DNA of 64,000 bases from Allohahella marinimesophila (GTDB taxonomy: Bacteria > Pseudomonadota > Gammaproteobacteria > Pseudomonadales > Oleiphilaceae), in the NCBI RefSeq assembly GCF_039538005.1, contig NZ_BAABBO010000022.1, positions 29,864 through 93,863 on the forward strand, in the 5' to 3' direction. The notes under the pieces were generated by a model. The model made no database searches and had not been told where the DNA came from. It worked only from the letters and a program-made list of their open reading frames with translations. The position numbers and the translations under genes were made by a program. Below, in pieces: positions 16,566 through 25,576 of the stretch. The stretch's first letter is position 1, and every line of letters starts with the position of its first letter.

Positions 16566-17240
16566 CTAGAGAATTTTCTCTGGCACTGTGATGACGTCAC
16601 CTGGTAGCAGGCGGTAATTTGCCCTGATATCGCCGCCATTCATGATGGCTTCGAGATCTACCGGAATCACGACTGTCTGTTGCTGGAACTGCCTGTAAAG
16701 GATAGCGCTACCGCCTTTCGCAAAGTCGGTCATGCCACCAGCGGACAACACGAGGTCGAGTATTGTAACGCCTTCCTTGTATGGAATGGACTGTGGATTG
16801 TTGACTGCACCGGTAATTCTGACCCGATTTGTGAACTCATAGCTGTTGGAGTTGCGAACGATGACGCTGACTTTCGGCTCCTTGAGATATACCGAGAGCC
16901 TGTCTTCAATGGCGGTGGCCAGCTGTTCTGGTGAAAGGCCGGCAGCGAGCAGATCGCCAACGAGAGGGCTGGACAGTTTGCCGTCCGGCCGAATGGTGGT
17001 CTCTGTGGACAGATCGGGGTTTCGCCATACGGATACACTCACTGCGTCTCCCGGGCCCAGCACGTAGGTTTCCAGCGACTGCGGCTTGGCCTTGAGCGCC
17101 GCGTCAATCAGATCGGAATCTGAGTATGAGACAGTTTCGCAGGCCCCCAGAACCGCCGTGACAGAGACCACTAACACTAAGGCTGTAGCACGACGTAGCC
17201 ACTGCATCGATCGCAGCAGTTTACCCGGTAATTTCGACAT
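16566..17240 (-). CDS. Polysaccharide export lipoprotein (Wza-like)
   Basis: The 224-residue protein has a lipoprotein signal with lipobox VLGAC (lipidated Cys34). A polysaccharide biosynthesis/export domain follows (YVLGPGDAVSVSVWRNPDLS, IRPDGKLSSPLVGDL) and then a SLBB domain (VRITGAVNNPQSIPYKEG, LDLVLSAGGM). It is much shorter than E. coli Wza (about 380 residues) but normal for exosortase A loci. It should form or gate the outer-membrane export pore for the exopolysaccharide. An AGGGA ribosome site lies 7 bases before the ATG. It sits between the initiating transferase and the chain-length gene, so it is translated early in the operon. Confidence 0.9.
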   Translation of the reverse strand: MSKLPGKLLRSMQWLRRATALVLVVSVTAVLGACETVSYSDSDLIDAALKAKPQSLETYVLGPGDAVSVSVWRNPDLSTETTIRPDGKLSSPLVGDLLAAGLSPEQLATAIEDRLSVYLKEPKVSVIVRNSNSYEFTNRVRITGAVNNPQSIPYKEGVTILDLVLSAGGMTDFAKGGSAILYRQFQQQTVVIPVDLEAIMNGGDIRANYRLLPGDVITVPEKIL

Positions 17241-17296
17241 TAAGTTTCCCTTTCATAGCCTATCAAATGATTACAGCTGCCCCGAAGAGGGTCCTG

Positions 17297-18706
17297 CTAA
17301 CGTGAGCCTTTCTTGAACAGAATGACTTCGGCCGTCTGCACCAGCACGATCAGATCCAGCAACAAGCTCTGGTTCTTGATGTAGTACAGGTCGTAGCGAA
17401 GCTTTTCCTTCGTGTCTTCTTCATTGTCTGCGTATGCAAAACAGAGCTGAGCCCAGCCTGTAATGCCGGGTTTCACCCGGTGTCTTTCATTGTAGTAGCT
17501 GATGTTCTTCGCGAGTTGTTTTACGAATACTGGTCGCTCCGGACGTGGCCCGACGAAGGCCATGTCGCCCTTGAGTACATTAACGATCTGGGGGAGTTCG
17601 TCAATTCGCACTTTACGAACAAATGCCCCTACTTTCGTTACACGTACGTCATTTTTCTGCGCAAAGACCGCACCACTCTTCTCGGCGTCGGTCCCCATAC
17701 TGCGGAACTTGATGACGTTGAACGGCTTGCCATTCAGCCCTACCCGTTCCTGCAGATAGAAGACCGGCGCCCTGATGCCATCTTCTATCTTGATAGCCAG
17801 CGCGGTGAGCAGCATAATTGGCCAGGACACCAGCAGCAGCACCAGACTCGCGGCGATATCGAAGATTCGCTTCACGAACTGCGTGGCGGATACGCCACCG
17901 AAGCCGTCCGAGTAGATCATCCAGCTTGGCTGAATGAGATCGAGCGCCACCTTGCGAACTTCACGTTCGATGAAACTCGCTGCATCGATAACATTGACAC
18001 CAAACATCTTGCACTCGAGCAGCTCTTCGAGCGGCAGCTTCTTGCGACGGTCGTCCAGGGCAATCACGATCTCGTCGACCGGATGCGTCTTGCAGTATTC
18101 GCTAAGGCTGGCGGGCGTGAAGATGTGATTCTCCTCGCCGATGTGAACCTCGTCACCGTTAGAGGTCACAAAGCCAATCAGACTGACGCCCTGTCGGCTA
18201 CTGGGTTCTGCCAGTTCACGAATGAGGTCGGCTGCGCGCCTGCCAGCGCCAAGCACCAGCACCTGACGCTTGAAGTACTGCTCACGCACGAAGAAGAAGA
18301 ATATGAGCCGCCACAGGCCGAGAATGAAGATGGACAACAGCGAGGCGAGTTCGAGCACGCCACGCTCCAACGCCCAGAAGACCGGCGAGAACACATATAC
18401 GATAAAACCGATGAACAGGGTCGCAGCCAGGATACTGATGATGGTTCTCAGCATCATCCCGGTCATGCCTTCCGTCAGCTTGGCCGGATAGACCCCCAGC
18501 GCAGCGATTGCGGTGAAGTTGACGACTGTAAACAGTATCGGCGCACTGACCACTTCAAGCGCATAGGCGTTGAAATAATCGGTCATCTGGAAGAATTCGA
18601 AATAGATTGCCAGATAACAGGCAGCGAAGATGAAGGCCGCATCGAGTAGGCCTAGCACCATGTACGGCATGTAAAAGTAATGCCGGAATATCCTGACTCG
18701 TGCCAA
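17297..18706 (-). CDS. Exopolysaccharide initiating sugar transferase (exosortase A type, TIGR03013-like)
   Basis: The 469-residue polyprenyl-phosphate sugar-1-phosphate transferase has four to five N-terminal membrane helices and a Rossmann-like middle domain (VLVLGAGRRAADLIREL). The C-terminal catalytic domain (about 270-469) carries KRIFDIAASL, FYLQERVGLNGKPFNVIKFR, VRIDELPQIVNVLKGDMAFV, GPRPERP and PGITGWAQ. It starts the repeat unit on undecaprenyl phosphate at the inner membrane. It is the first gene of the minus-strand operon. The start is TTG at 18704-18706 with AGGGG 8 bases upstream; the sequence just after it (RVRIFRHYF) matches the usual family N-terminus, supporting this unusual codon. 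Confidence 0.9.
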   Translation of the reverse strand: MARVRIFRHYFYMPYMVLGLLDAAFIFAACYLAIYFEFFQMTDYFNAYALEVVSAPILFTVVNFTAIAALGVYPAKLTEGMTGMMLRTIISILAATLFIGFIVYVFSPVFWALERGVLELASLLSIFILGLWRLIFFFFVREQYFKRQVLVLGAGRRAADLIRELAEPSSRQGVSLIGFVTSNGDEVHIGEENHIFTPASLSEYCKTHPVDEIVIALDDRRKKLPLEELLECKMFGVNVIDAASFIEREVRKVALDLIQPSWMIYSDGFGGVSATQFVKRIFDIAASLVLLLVSWPIMLLTALAIKIEDGIRAPVFYLQERVGLNGKPFNVIKFRSMGTDAEKSGAVFAQKNDVRVTKVGAFVRKVRIDELPQIVNVLKGDMAFVGPRPERPVFVKQLAKNISYYNERHRVKPGITGWAQLCFAYADNEEDTKEKLRYDLYYIKNQSLLLDLIVLVQTAEVILFKKGSR

Positions 18707-18838
18707 CGAAACGCCCCTGAAGAATCCTTACGCATACGTGCGAATCACGCAGCGGTACCACAATACAAGTGACTGAAAAAACGGCGATACTCTACCAGAG
18801 CGACCCTTGCTTTTCTATCCGGCGAACGCATCCTTTAC

Positions 18839-18852
18839 AATTGTTGACAATT
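18839..18852. promoter_or_regulatory. Perfect inverted repeat in the divergent exopolysaccharide/exosortase promoter region
   Basis: AATTGT-TG-ACAATT lies between the divergently transcribed sugar-transferase and exosortase genes. It overlaps a -35-like TTGACA at 18844-18849 directed toward the exosortase. A convincing -10 at normal spacing is not evident. It is a candidate operator for a shared regulator. Confidence 0.35.
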
Positions 18853-18951
18853 ACGCATCTGAAACTGGTAAAAACTGAGTATAGCTGGCAATCTGCGCCG
18901 CTCCATGACAGATTTCAGGCCAAACGACCTCTATGGTGCAGACAGGACAGC

Positions 18952-20568
18952 ATGAGTAGTCACGACCCCGCGCCCGATACCGAGTCGGCACATGTAGTAG
19001 ATTCAACGCCCTTGCAGGACAGAACCTTGCCGGCGCAGGCTTGGCCCGTGGCCATCTGGCTTGCCCTCTGTGGCATCGTTTTTGCGCCAACCTGGCTGTC
19101 GCTGTTCGGCAAATGGGTCGAGCTAGACCAGTCCTACGGTCACGGCTTTCTGGTGCTCGCCCTGACGCTCTGGCTTATTATTCGCGCCTTACCAGTCGGA
19201 CCAGGCCGTGGTCTGGCGGCGCTGCCACTGATGACCCCGGCTCTGGCCTTTGCCACTGCAGGGGCAGCTGCCCTGTGGACACTGGCCTGGCTGACCGGCG
19301 TCGAGTTCGTCCAGCAACTGCTAGTACCGGCGATCATCTATGGCGGACTCGTGCTTATTCTCGGTGCCGGCGCACTCTACCGCATGTCAGTCCCTGTGGG
19401 CATTCTGTATTTTGCCATGCCGGTGTGGGACTACCTGAATTATCCCCTGCAATGGCTCACGACGAAGGCTAGCGAGTTTGCATTGTGGGCCATCAATATT
19501 GAAGCCGATATCTATGGCTTCTTCGTCAAGATTCCGCAGGGCACCTTTGAAGTGGCTGGCGGCTGCTCGGGTCTGCGATACCTGCTGGTCAGCTTGCTGC
19601 TGGGCATCCTGTACGCACATCTCTACCTCGATAAGCGCCAACAGATCGTCAAACTGATTCTTTCAGCGATTCTCGTCTCGCTCATCACCAACTGGGTTCG
19701 GGTGGCGGCCATTATTGCCATTGGCTACTACACCGACATGCAGTCACCGCTGATTCAGGACCACGATAATTTTGGTTGGTATCTCTATGCTGGCGCCATG
19801 ATCCCCTGGTTCTGGTATGCACGCCGTCTCGAATCGGATCCGGCTAGCGCTACTGGGGCTGCCGCTTCTCCAGATGCTGTCAGTACCGAAACAGAAACGC
19901 CTGTCAGGCGCTGGCTCTGGATAGCTGTGGCCGCGGTCATTTTGTGTATACCTGCAGGCACCCAGCTCATGCATGGGATGACCGCCAAGGCGAATGAGTT
20001 TGCGCCGATCGTCATGCCGGGTGAGCTGAGCACCAATGCTGGCGGGGAGCCATGGACCCGCATTGCCTTCCGCTTCCCCGACGCGCCACGTGCCGAAATG
20101 AAAGGTTTCACGCAAAAGTACGAAGGCAGCTATGTTGCCCTGGAATCAAAGCAGCAGATGACGATCGATATCTACCTGTACTCCCGCGAGGAGCACAGGG
20201 CCGAGTTGATTCAGTACAATAATTCACTGTTCGACGGTCGTCTCTGGCGGCCACTGGATACGTATGCTGCTGAGCTGCCAGGTTTCCAATGGCTGGAACT
20301 GGAGCACAGGGGATCCGGAGAGCGATCGGCTGTTCTGTATAGTTACGTGATAGGTGGATCGTTCTATACCGGCGGCGTGTCGGCGAAGATCGGACAGCTC
20401 GAGAGTCTGTTCCTCAAGGGACGCAGCGATGCTGCCCTGCTCTACAGCTCAGCACCCTGTGCCGAGGCGGACTGCGCGGCTGCGAGGCAGACGCTGCTTG
20501 GCCTGATGCAGACCCAGCTGAGCGATATCGAGTCAGCTATTTTCAAAGCCTATAGCGATTCGCACTGA
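18952..20568 (+). CDS. xrtA: Exosortase A with fused C-terminal EpsI-like domain
   Basis: The start is the ATG at 18952 with AGGA upstream; the frame is open to 18769, but that extension is hydrophilic and lies in promoter DNA. The 538-residue protein has about eight membrane helices in residues 30-290 carrying the exosortase triad: Cys205 in VAGGCSGLRY, Arg250 in NWVRVAA and His271 in DHDNFGW. After a linker (about 292-318) and another membrane helix (321-337), a periplasmic EpsI-like domain (about 345-538) follows. It is the transpeptidase expected to cleave the C-terminal sorting signals of the three surface proteins at 5118-7914, coupling secretion to exopolysaccharide assembly. It faces the exopolysaccharide operon head to head. 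Confidence 0.93.
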   Translation: MSSHDPAPDTESAHVVDSTPLQDRTLPAQAWPVAIWLALCGIVFAPTWLSLFGKWVELDQSYGHGFLVLALTLWLIIRALPVGPGRGLAALPLMTPALAFATAGAAALWTLAWLTGVEFVQQLLVPAIIYGGLVLILGAGALYRMSVPVGILYFAMPVWDYLNYPLQWLTTKASEFALWAINIEADIYGFFVKIPQGTFEVAGGCSGLRYLLVSLLLGILYAHLYLDKRQQIVKLILSAILVSLITNWVRVAAIIAIGYYTDMQSPLIQDHDNFGWYLYAGAMIPWFWYARRLESDPASATGAAASPDAVSTETETPVRRWLWIAVAAVILCIPAGTQLMHGMTAKANEFAPIVMPGELSTNAGGEPWTRIAFRFPDAPRAEMKGFTQKYEGSYVALESKQQMTIDIYLYSREEHRAELIQYNNSLFDGRLWRPLDTYAAELPGFQWLELEHRGSGERSAVLYSYVIGGSFYTGGVSAKIGQLESLFLKGRSDAALLYSSAPCAEADCAAARQTLLGLMQTQLSDIESAIFKAYSDSH

Positions 20569-20699
20569 TTTCACTTTGACAGGCTGCTGGGGAAGCTATA
20601 CTCAGTTCAGACTTGGCAGTCCGCAGATACACTCCAGCAGGGACTGGCTGACTTTTATAAGCTCGAGCGCATCTCGAGCATTCGGAGGAAGGATCTACA

Positions 20700-21971
20700 G
20701 TGCAGGATAATGTTCATATCGCCATCGTGGGGCTGGGTTACGTCGGCCTGCCTCTCGCGGTAGAGTTTGGCAAGAAGTACCCCACACTTGGCTTCGACAT
20801 CAATAAGCGCCGGATTCAGGAACTTCGCGCTGGCGAAGATCACACCCTGGAAGTTGAACCAGAACTGCTGGCAGCTGCCGACAAGCTCGATTACAGCGCC
20901 GAGATCAGTGACCTCAAGCGTTGCAACATCTTTATCGTGACCGTGCCCACGCCAATCGACGCGTTCAAGACACCCGATCTCAGCCCTCTGCGCAGCGCAA
21001 GCCGCATGATCGGCAGCGTCCTGAAGCAGGGCGACATCGTCATTTACGAGTCCACTGTCTACCCTGGTGCAACGGAAGAAGTGTGCATTCCGATTCTCGA
21101 AGAAGTTTCCGGTCTCGTGTTCAATACGGATTTTTATGCCGGTTATAGCCCTGAGCGGATCAACCCTGGCGACAAGGAACACCGTGTTACCAACATCCTG
21201 AAAGTGACTTCGGGCAGTACGCCTGAGATTGCGGATAAGGTCGATGCACTCTATGCGTCGATCATCGTGGCGGGCACTCATAAGGCTAGCAGCATCAAGG
21301 TCGCTGAAGCGGCCAAGGTGATCGAGAACACGCAACGTGACGTCAATATCGCGTTGATCAATGAACTGTCGCAGATTTTCGAGAAGCTTGGCATCGATAC
21401 GCTCGAAGTGCTCGAGGCTGCCGGAACGAAGTGGAACTTTCTGCCTTTCAGGCCAGGCCTCGTCGGTGGACACTGCATTGGCGTTGACCCGTATTATCTG
21501 ACCTACAAGTCACAGGCAGTAGGCCATCATCCCGAGATGATTCTCTCCGGACGTCGCATCAACGACGGTATGGGTCGTGGTGTGGTCGAGCGCGTGGTAC
21601 GGCTGATGACACAAAAACGCATTCATATCGGCGGCTCGAAAGTGTTGATCATGGGACTGACCTTCAAGGAAAACTGCCCCGATATCCGCAACACCAAGGT
21701 CATCGACCTGATTTCATCGTTCAAGGATTACAACGCAACGGTTGATGTATTTGATCCATGGGCGAGCCCGGCGGAAGCCGAACACGAATATGGCATACAG
21801 CTGGTGCACGAGCCAAAGGCTGGTGATTATGATGCCATTGTGCTGGCTGTAGGGCACAGACAGTTTGTCGAGCTTGGCGGCGAGCGCATTCACGCCTACG
21901 GCAAGTCAGATCACGTTCTGTTTGATGTGAAGTATGTGCTGCCGCGTTCAGAAGTGGACGGCCGGCTCTAA
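20700..21971 (+). CDS. tviB: UDP-N-acetylglucosamine 6-dehydrogenase (TviB/WbpA family)
   Basis: The 423-residue nucleotide-sugar dehydrogenase has an N-terminal NAD-binding site (IAIVGLGYVGLPLAVEFG), YESTVYPGATEE, the active-site segment GGHCIGVDPYYL with the catalytic Cys (about residue 259), and a C-terminal UDP-binding half (LIMGLTFKENCPDIRNT). It makes a UDP-hexosaminuronic acid for the exopolysaccharide, by two-step oxidation of C6. The TviB-like substrate is by family resemblance. The GTG start at 20700 has a strong GGAGGAAGG ribosome site. It follows the exosortase by 131 bases and belongs to the same locus. Confidence 0.9.
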   Translation: MQDNVHIAIVGLGYVGLPLAVEFGKKYPTLGFDINKRRIQELRAGEDHTLEVEPELLAAADKLDYSAEISDLKRCNIFIVTVPTPIDAFKTPDLSPLRSASRMIGSVLKQGDIVIYESTVYPGATEEVCIPILEEVSGLVFNTDFYAGYSPERINPGDKEHRVTNILKVTSGSTPEIADKVDALYASIIVAGTHKASSIKVAEAAKVIENTQRDVNIALINELSQIFEKLGIDTLEVLEAAGTKWNFLPFRPGLVGGHCIGVDPYYLTYKSQAVGHHPEMILSGRRINDGMGRGVVERVVRLMTQKRIHIGGSKVLIMGLTFKENCPDIRNTKVIDLISSFKDYNATVDVFDPWASPAEAEHEYGIQLVHEPKAGDYDAIVLAVGHRQFVELGGERIHAYGKSDHVLFDVKYVLPRSEVDGRL

Positions 21972-22033
21972 GCTGACTTGTGACTGGCCGCCGCATGCGA
22001 ATCAGGCGACGGCCAGAACAGACTACAGCAGTA

Positions 22034-23518
22034 TCAGATTACGAAGAGGTCCATGAACTCGTTGACCGGAGTATTTTCCAGCGCGCTCTGATCCTTGCAC
22101 AAGTCAAAGATCTGCTCGCAGCGGAAGGCCGGGAAACGGGTTGCCAGGTTGTTGCGGAACTTGTCTTCCAGCAGCGGAATGCCCTGCTCTCTCCGACGAC
22201 GATGCCCGATTGGGTATTCAACTTCGACCTTCTCGGTTGAAGTGCCATCCTTGAAGAACACCTGAATCGCGTTAGCAATCGAACGCTTTTCCGGCTCGTG
22301 ATACTCAGCGCTATACCGCTTGTCTTCCACAACCACCATCTTTTCCCTCAGCTCATCGATGATCGGGTTGTTCTTGTGGAAGCTGTCTTCGTAGTGCTCG
22401 GCTACCAGGTTGCCGAATGCCAGTGGCACCGCTGTCATGTACTGCAGGCAGTGGTCACGATCAGCGGCGTTCGCCAGTGCACCAACCTTTGAAATGATGC
22501 GGATGGCGGACTCGTGAGTGGTGAGCTCGATACGCTCGATCTCGTGCAGGCGTTCCTTCACTTCTGGATACAGCGTGACAGCGGCTTCGGCAGCGGTCTG
22601 CGCATGGAACTCTGCAGGGAAACTGATCTTGAACAGCACGTGCTCCATGACGTAGCTGCCGTAGTCGCGCTGGAAGCTGAATTGGCGCTTGTCGGCATCC
22701 TTCAGTTTCTGATCAGCATTGGTCTTGCTGAACGATACATCGTAGAAGCCCCACTGCTTGGCAGTCAGCACACCTGGTATGCCCATCTCGCCACGCATGG
22801 TGATATCGGCCAGGCGAACGGCACGTGAGGTGGCATCGCCGGCAGCCCAGGACTTGCGCGAACCGGCATTCGGCGCATGGCGATAGGTCCGCAGCGCAGA
22901 GCCATCGACCCAGGCCTGAGACACCGCTGCCATGATGCGCTCGCGGTTGCCACCCATGAGCTTGGCCACGACCGCCGTAGAAGCCACACGGACGAGCAGC
23001 ACATGGTCGAGGCCGACGCGGTTGAAGCTGTTATCCAGCGCGAGAACGCCCTGGATTTCGTGCGCCATGATCATCGCTTCGAGCACTGACTTCATCGTCA
23101 GTGGCGACTTGCCATCGGCAATACGCTTCTGTGACAGGTGATCGGCTACTGCGAGAATACCGCCGAGGTTATCGGAGGGATGTCCCCACTCGGCAGCCAG
23201 CCAGGTATCGTTGTAATCCAGCCAGCGAATGATACAGCCAATATCCCAGGCGGCCTTCACCGGGTCCAGGCGGAACTGGGTGCCCGGCACTCGCGCACCA
23301 TGGGGCACGACGGTACCTTCGACAATAGGCCCGAGGTGCTTGGTGCACTCCGGGAAACGCAACGCCAGCAGGCCACACCCGAGGGTATCGATCAGGCAGT
23401 TGCGGGCAGTATCCCAGGCTTCGCTGGAGGTGATATCGAAATCCAGCACATAGTCGGCAATGGCCTGTATGGCGTCGTCGTAATCCGGGCGATCGTTGAG
23501 ATCGACATTTGCACTCAT
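22034..23518 (-). CDS. prpD: 2-methylcitrate dehydratase
   Basis: The start is the ATG at 23516-23518 (MSANVDLNDRPDYD), preceded by a GGAG ribosome site; the longer frame overlaps the intergenic gap. The 494-residue MmgE/PrpD-family protein contains LIDTLGCGLLALRFPEC, WLDYNDTWLAAEWGHPSDNL and KSWAAGDATSRAVRLA, typical of PrpD. It dehydrates 2-methylcitrate to cis-2-methylaconitate in the methylcitrate cycle of propionate breakdown. It is the last gene of a four-gene operon (GntR regulator, prpB, prpC, prpD). The alternative acnD/prpF pair is absent here, so PrpD should be the working dehydratase, with a general aconitase elsewhere completing the cycle. Confidence 0.93.
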   Translation of the reverse strand: MSANVDLNDRPDYDDAIQAIADYVLDFDITSSEAWDTARNCLIDTLGCGLLALRFPECTKHLGPIVEGTVVPHGARVPGTQFRLDPVKAAWDIGCIIRWLDYNDTWLAAEWGHPSDNLGGILAVADHLSQKRIADGKSPLTMKSVLEAMIMAHEIQGVLALDNSFNRVGLDHVLLVRVASTAVVAKLMGGNRERIMAAVSQAWVDGSALRTYRHAPNAGSRKSWAAGDATSRAVRLADITMRGEMGIPGVLTAKQWGFYDVSFSKTNADQKLKDADKRQFSFQRDYGSYVMEHVLFKISFPAEFHAQTAAEAAVTLYPEVKERLHEIERIELTTHESAIRIISKVGALANAADRDHCLQYMTAVPLAFGNLVAEHYEDSFHKNNPIIDELREKMVVVEDKRYSAEYHEPEKRSIANAIQVFFKDGTSTEKVEVEYPIGHRRRREQGIPLLEDKFRNNLATRFPAFRCEQIFDLCKDQSALENTPVNEFMDLFVI

Positions 23519-23537
23519 GACATAGCTCCTGTTGGTA

Positions 23538-24683
23538 TTAGCGGTTGTCCAGGTCGACCCATTCGGCAGATTCCGGGCCTGTATAATCCGCCGATGGACG
23601 GATGATGCGGTTGTTTGCACGCTGCTCTTTCACGTGAGCAGTCCAGCCGCTGACTCGCGACATGACGAAGATTGGCGTGAACAGCTTGGTCGGGATGCCC
23701 ATGAAGTGATAGGCGCTGGCGTGGAAGAAGTCGGCGTTGCAGAACAGTTTTTTCTCGCGCCACATGACTTCTTCACAGCGAACCGAGATGTCGTAGAGCC
23801 GTTCGTCGCCAGCATCTTTCGCAAGCTTTTCAGACCAGCGCTTGATAATGGCGTTACGTGGATCGCAGTCGCTGTAGACGGCATGGCCAAAGCCCATGAT
23901 CTTGTCCTTGCGGGCGAGCATCTGCATCAGGCCTTCTTCGGCCTGGTCCGGCGTCTGGAAGCTTTCGATGAGCTCCATGGCCGCTTCGTTCGCACCACCG
24001 TGAAGAGGGCCCCTCAGTGTGCCGATAGCACCGGTGACACAGGAATGGATATCCGACAGGGTCGATGCACACACCCGCGCGGTGAAGGTCGACGCATTGA
24101 ATTCATGCTCCGCGTAGAGAATCAGCGAGGCATCGAGTACGCGCTCGAACAATGCCGACGGCGCCTTGTCATGCAGAAGCGTGAGGAAGTGTCCAGCAAT
24201 GGAATCTGCCGAACTGGCGGCTGGATCGATACGAATGCCGTCATGGCTGAAGCGGTACCAGTAGCAGATGATGCTCGGCAGCAAGGCCAGCATGCGATCG
24301 ATTCGCTCGTCCTGCTCGTCGAAGCTTTGCTCGGTCTCGAGATTACCCAGCATCGAGCAACCAGTGCGCATGACGTCCATTGGATGCGATTCGGCCGGGA
24401 TCTGCTCGAGCACGGTCTTGAGGGCTTCGGGAAGCTTGCGCATGCCCTTGAGTCTGGTTCGGTAGCTACTGAGCTGGGTTCTGTTCGGCAGGTGACCACG
24501 CAACAGCAGATATGCCACCTCCTCAAAGCAGGCCTTTTCGGCCAGGGTCTCGATATCGAAGCCCCTGTAAGTCAGCCCATGACCAGCCTGGCCCACTGTG
24601 GAGAGTGCTGTCTGCCCTGCTACCTGGCCACGCAGGCCAGCGCCGCCCAGCTTCTTCTCGGTCTTTTTTTCAGCCATCTTCAT
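23538..24683 (-). CDS. prpC: 2-methylcitrate synthase
   Basis: This 381-residue member of the citrate synthase family condenses propionyl-CoA with oxaloacetate. Active-site segments are visible: LRGPLHGGANEAAM (His), IMGFGHAVY (His) and KKLFCNADFFHAS (Asp). The short N-terminus (GGAGLRGQVAGQTALSTV) and the length are those of PrpC rather than of the long citrate synthase GltA. The ATG shares ATGA with the prpB stop; Met3 is an alternative start. It is co-transcribed with prpB and prpD. Confidence 0.94.
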   Translation of the reverse strand: MKMAEKKTEKKLGGAGLRGQVAGQTALSTVGQAGHGLTYRGFDIETLAEKACFEEVAYLLLRGHLPNRTQLSSYRTRLKGMRKLPEALKTVLEQIPAESHPMDVMRTGCSMLGNLETEQSFDEQDERIDRMLALLPSIICYWYRFSHDGIRIDPAASSADSIAGHFLTLLHDKAPSALFERVLDASLILYAEHEFNASTFTARVCASTLSDIHSCVTGAIGTLRGPLHGGANEAAMELIESFQTPDQAEEGLMQMLARKDKIMGFGHAVYSDCDPRNAIIKRWSEKLAKDAGDERLYDISVRCEEVMWREKKLFCNADFFHASAYHFMGIPTKLFTPIFVMSRVSGWTAHVKEQRANNRIIRPSADYTGPESAEWVDLDNR

Positions 24684-25576
24684 TCCCCGGTTTTATTGAA
24701 CAGCGCATCGAGCTTCTGCTCGAAGGCGTGATAATTCAGGTAATCATAGAGTTCCATTCGTGTCTGCATACTGTCCACGACGGCTTTCTGATCACCGTCC
24801 TCGAGCAGATGCTCATAGACATTCAGAGCGGCCTTGTTCATCGCCCTGAACGCGCTGAGCGGGTACAGGACGATGGCGACCCCAACTTCGGCCAGTTCAG
24901 CCTTGTTGAACAGCGGCGTCTGGCCAAACTCGGTAATGTTGGCCAGTACCGGCACATCGAGTGCGGAGGTAAATGCACTGTAATCGTCAAGTGCATTGAC
25001 GGCTTCGGCAAAGATACCGTCTGCGCCCGCTTCGACAAAAGCGTGGGAACGGTCGATGGCCGCCTGCAGGCCCTCGCTGGCGAACGAATCCGTTCGCGCC
25101 ATGATGAAAAAATCCGGATCGATTCTCGCATCGACGGCTGCCTTGATGCGGTCGCACATTTCTGCGGTAGTGACGATGGCCTTGTTGGGGCGATGTCCAC
25201 AGCGCTTTTGCGCTACCTGATCTTCGATGTGGATAGCCGCAGCGCCAGCCCGTTCCATCTCCCGAATGCTTCTGGCGATGTTGAAAGCGCCGCCCCAGCC
25301 GGTATCGATATCGACCAGCAGCGGCAGTGACGAGGCTGCTGTTATGCGACGAACATCTTCGGTGACGTCGTTGAGGCTGGTCATGCCGAGGTCGGGCAGT
25401 CCATAGGAGGCATTGGCTACACCGGCCCCGGACAGATAGATGGCCTTGTGGCCGACCCGTTCGGCCAGCATGGCGCAGTAAGCGTTCACGGTGCCAACGA
25501 CCTGCAATGGTGACTCGGAAGCGATGGCCTCGCTGAAGCGGTGGCCCGGGCTATTTCTGTGAGTGTTCTCGTTCAT
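24680..25576 (-). CDS. prpB: 2-methylisocitrate lyase
   Basis: The 298-residue isocitrate lyase-superfamily protein cleaves 2-methylisocitrate to pyruvate and succinate. It shows VNAYCAMLAERVGHKAIYLSGAG at the N-terminus, LVDIDTGWGG (metal-binding Asp pair), HIEDQVAQKRCGHRPNK with the catalytic Cys of the K-R-C-G-H motif, and DFFIMARTDS. It overlaps the regulator stop by ATGA, so translation of the two is coupled. It runs in the usual methylcitrate operon order, B before C before D. Confidence 0.94.
   Translation of the reverse strand: MNENTHRNSPGHRFSEAIASESPLQVVGTVNAYCAMLAERVGHKAIYLSGAGVANASYGLPDLGMTSLNDVTEDVRRITAASSLPLLVDIDTGWGGAFNIARSIREMERAGAAAIHIEDQVAQKRCGHRPNKAIVTTAEMCDRIKAAVDARIDPDFFIMARTDSFASEGLQAAIDRSHAFVEAGADGIFAEAVNALDDYSAFTSALDVPVLANITEFGQTPLFNKAELAEVGVAIVLYPLSAFRAMNKAALNVYEHLLEDGDQKAVVDSMQTRMELYDYLNYHAFEQKLDALFNKTGE

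Noticed and set aside
17480..18649. Long plus-strand open frame (389 codons) opposite the sugar transferase gene
   Set aside because: It is the antisense of a well-supported catalytic protein, with a composition rich in His, Glu and Arg and no domain logic.
20655..21473. 272-codon minus-strand frame opposite the UDP-sugar dehydrogenase
   Set aside because: It is the shadow of a gene with intact NAD-binding and active-site motifs.
23532..24731. 399-codon plus-strand frame opposite prpC
   Set aside because: It mirrors prpC and shows no recognisable protein features.
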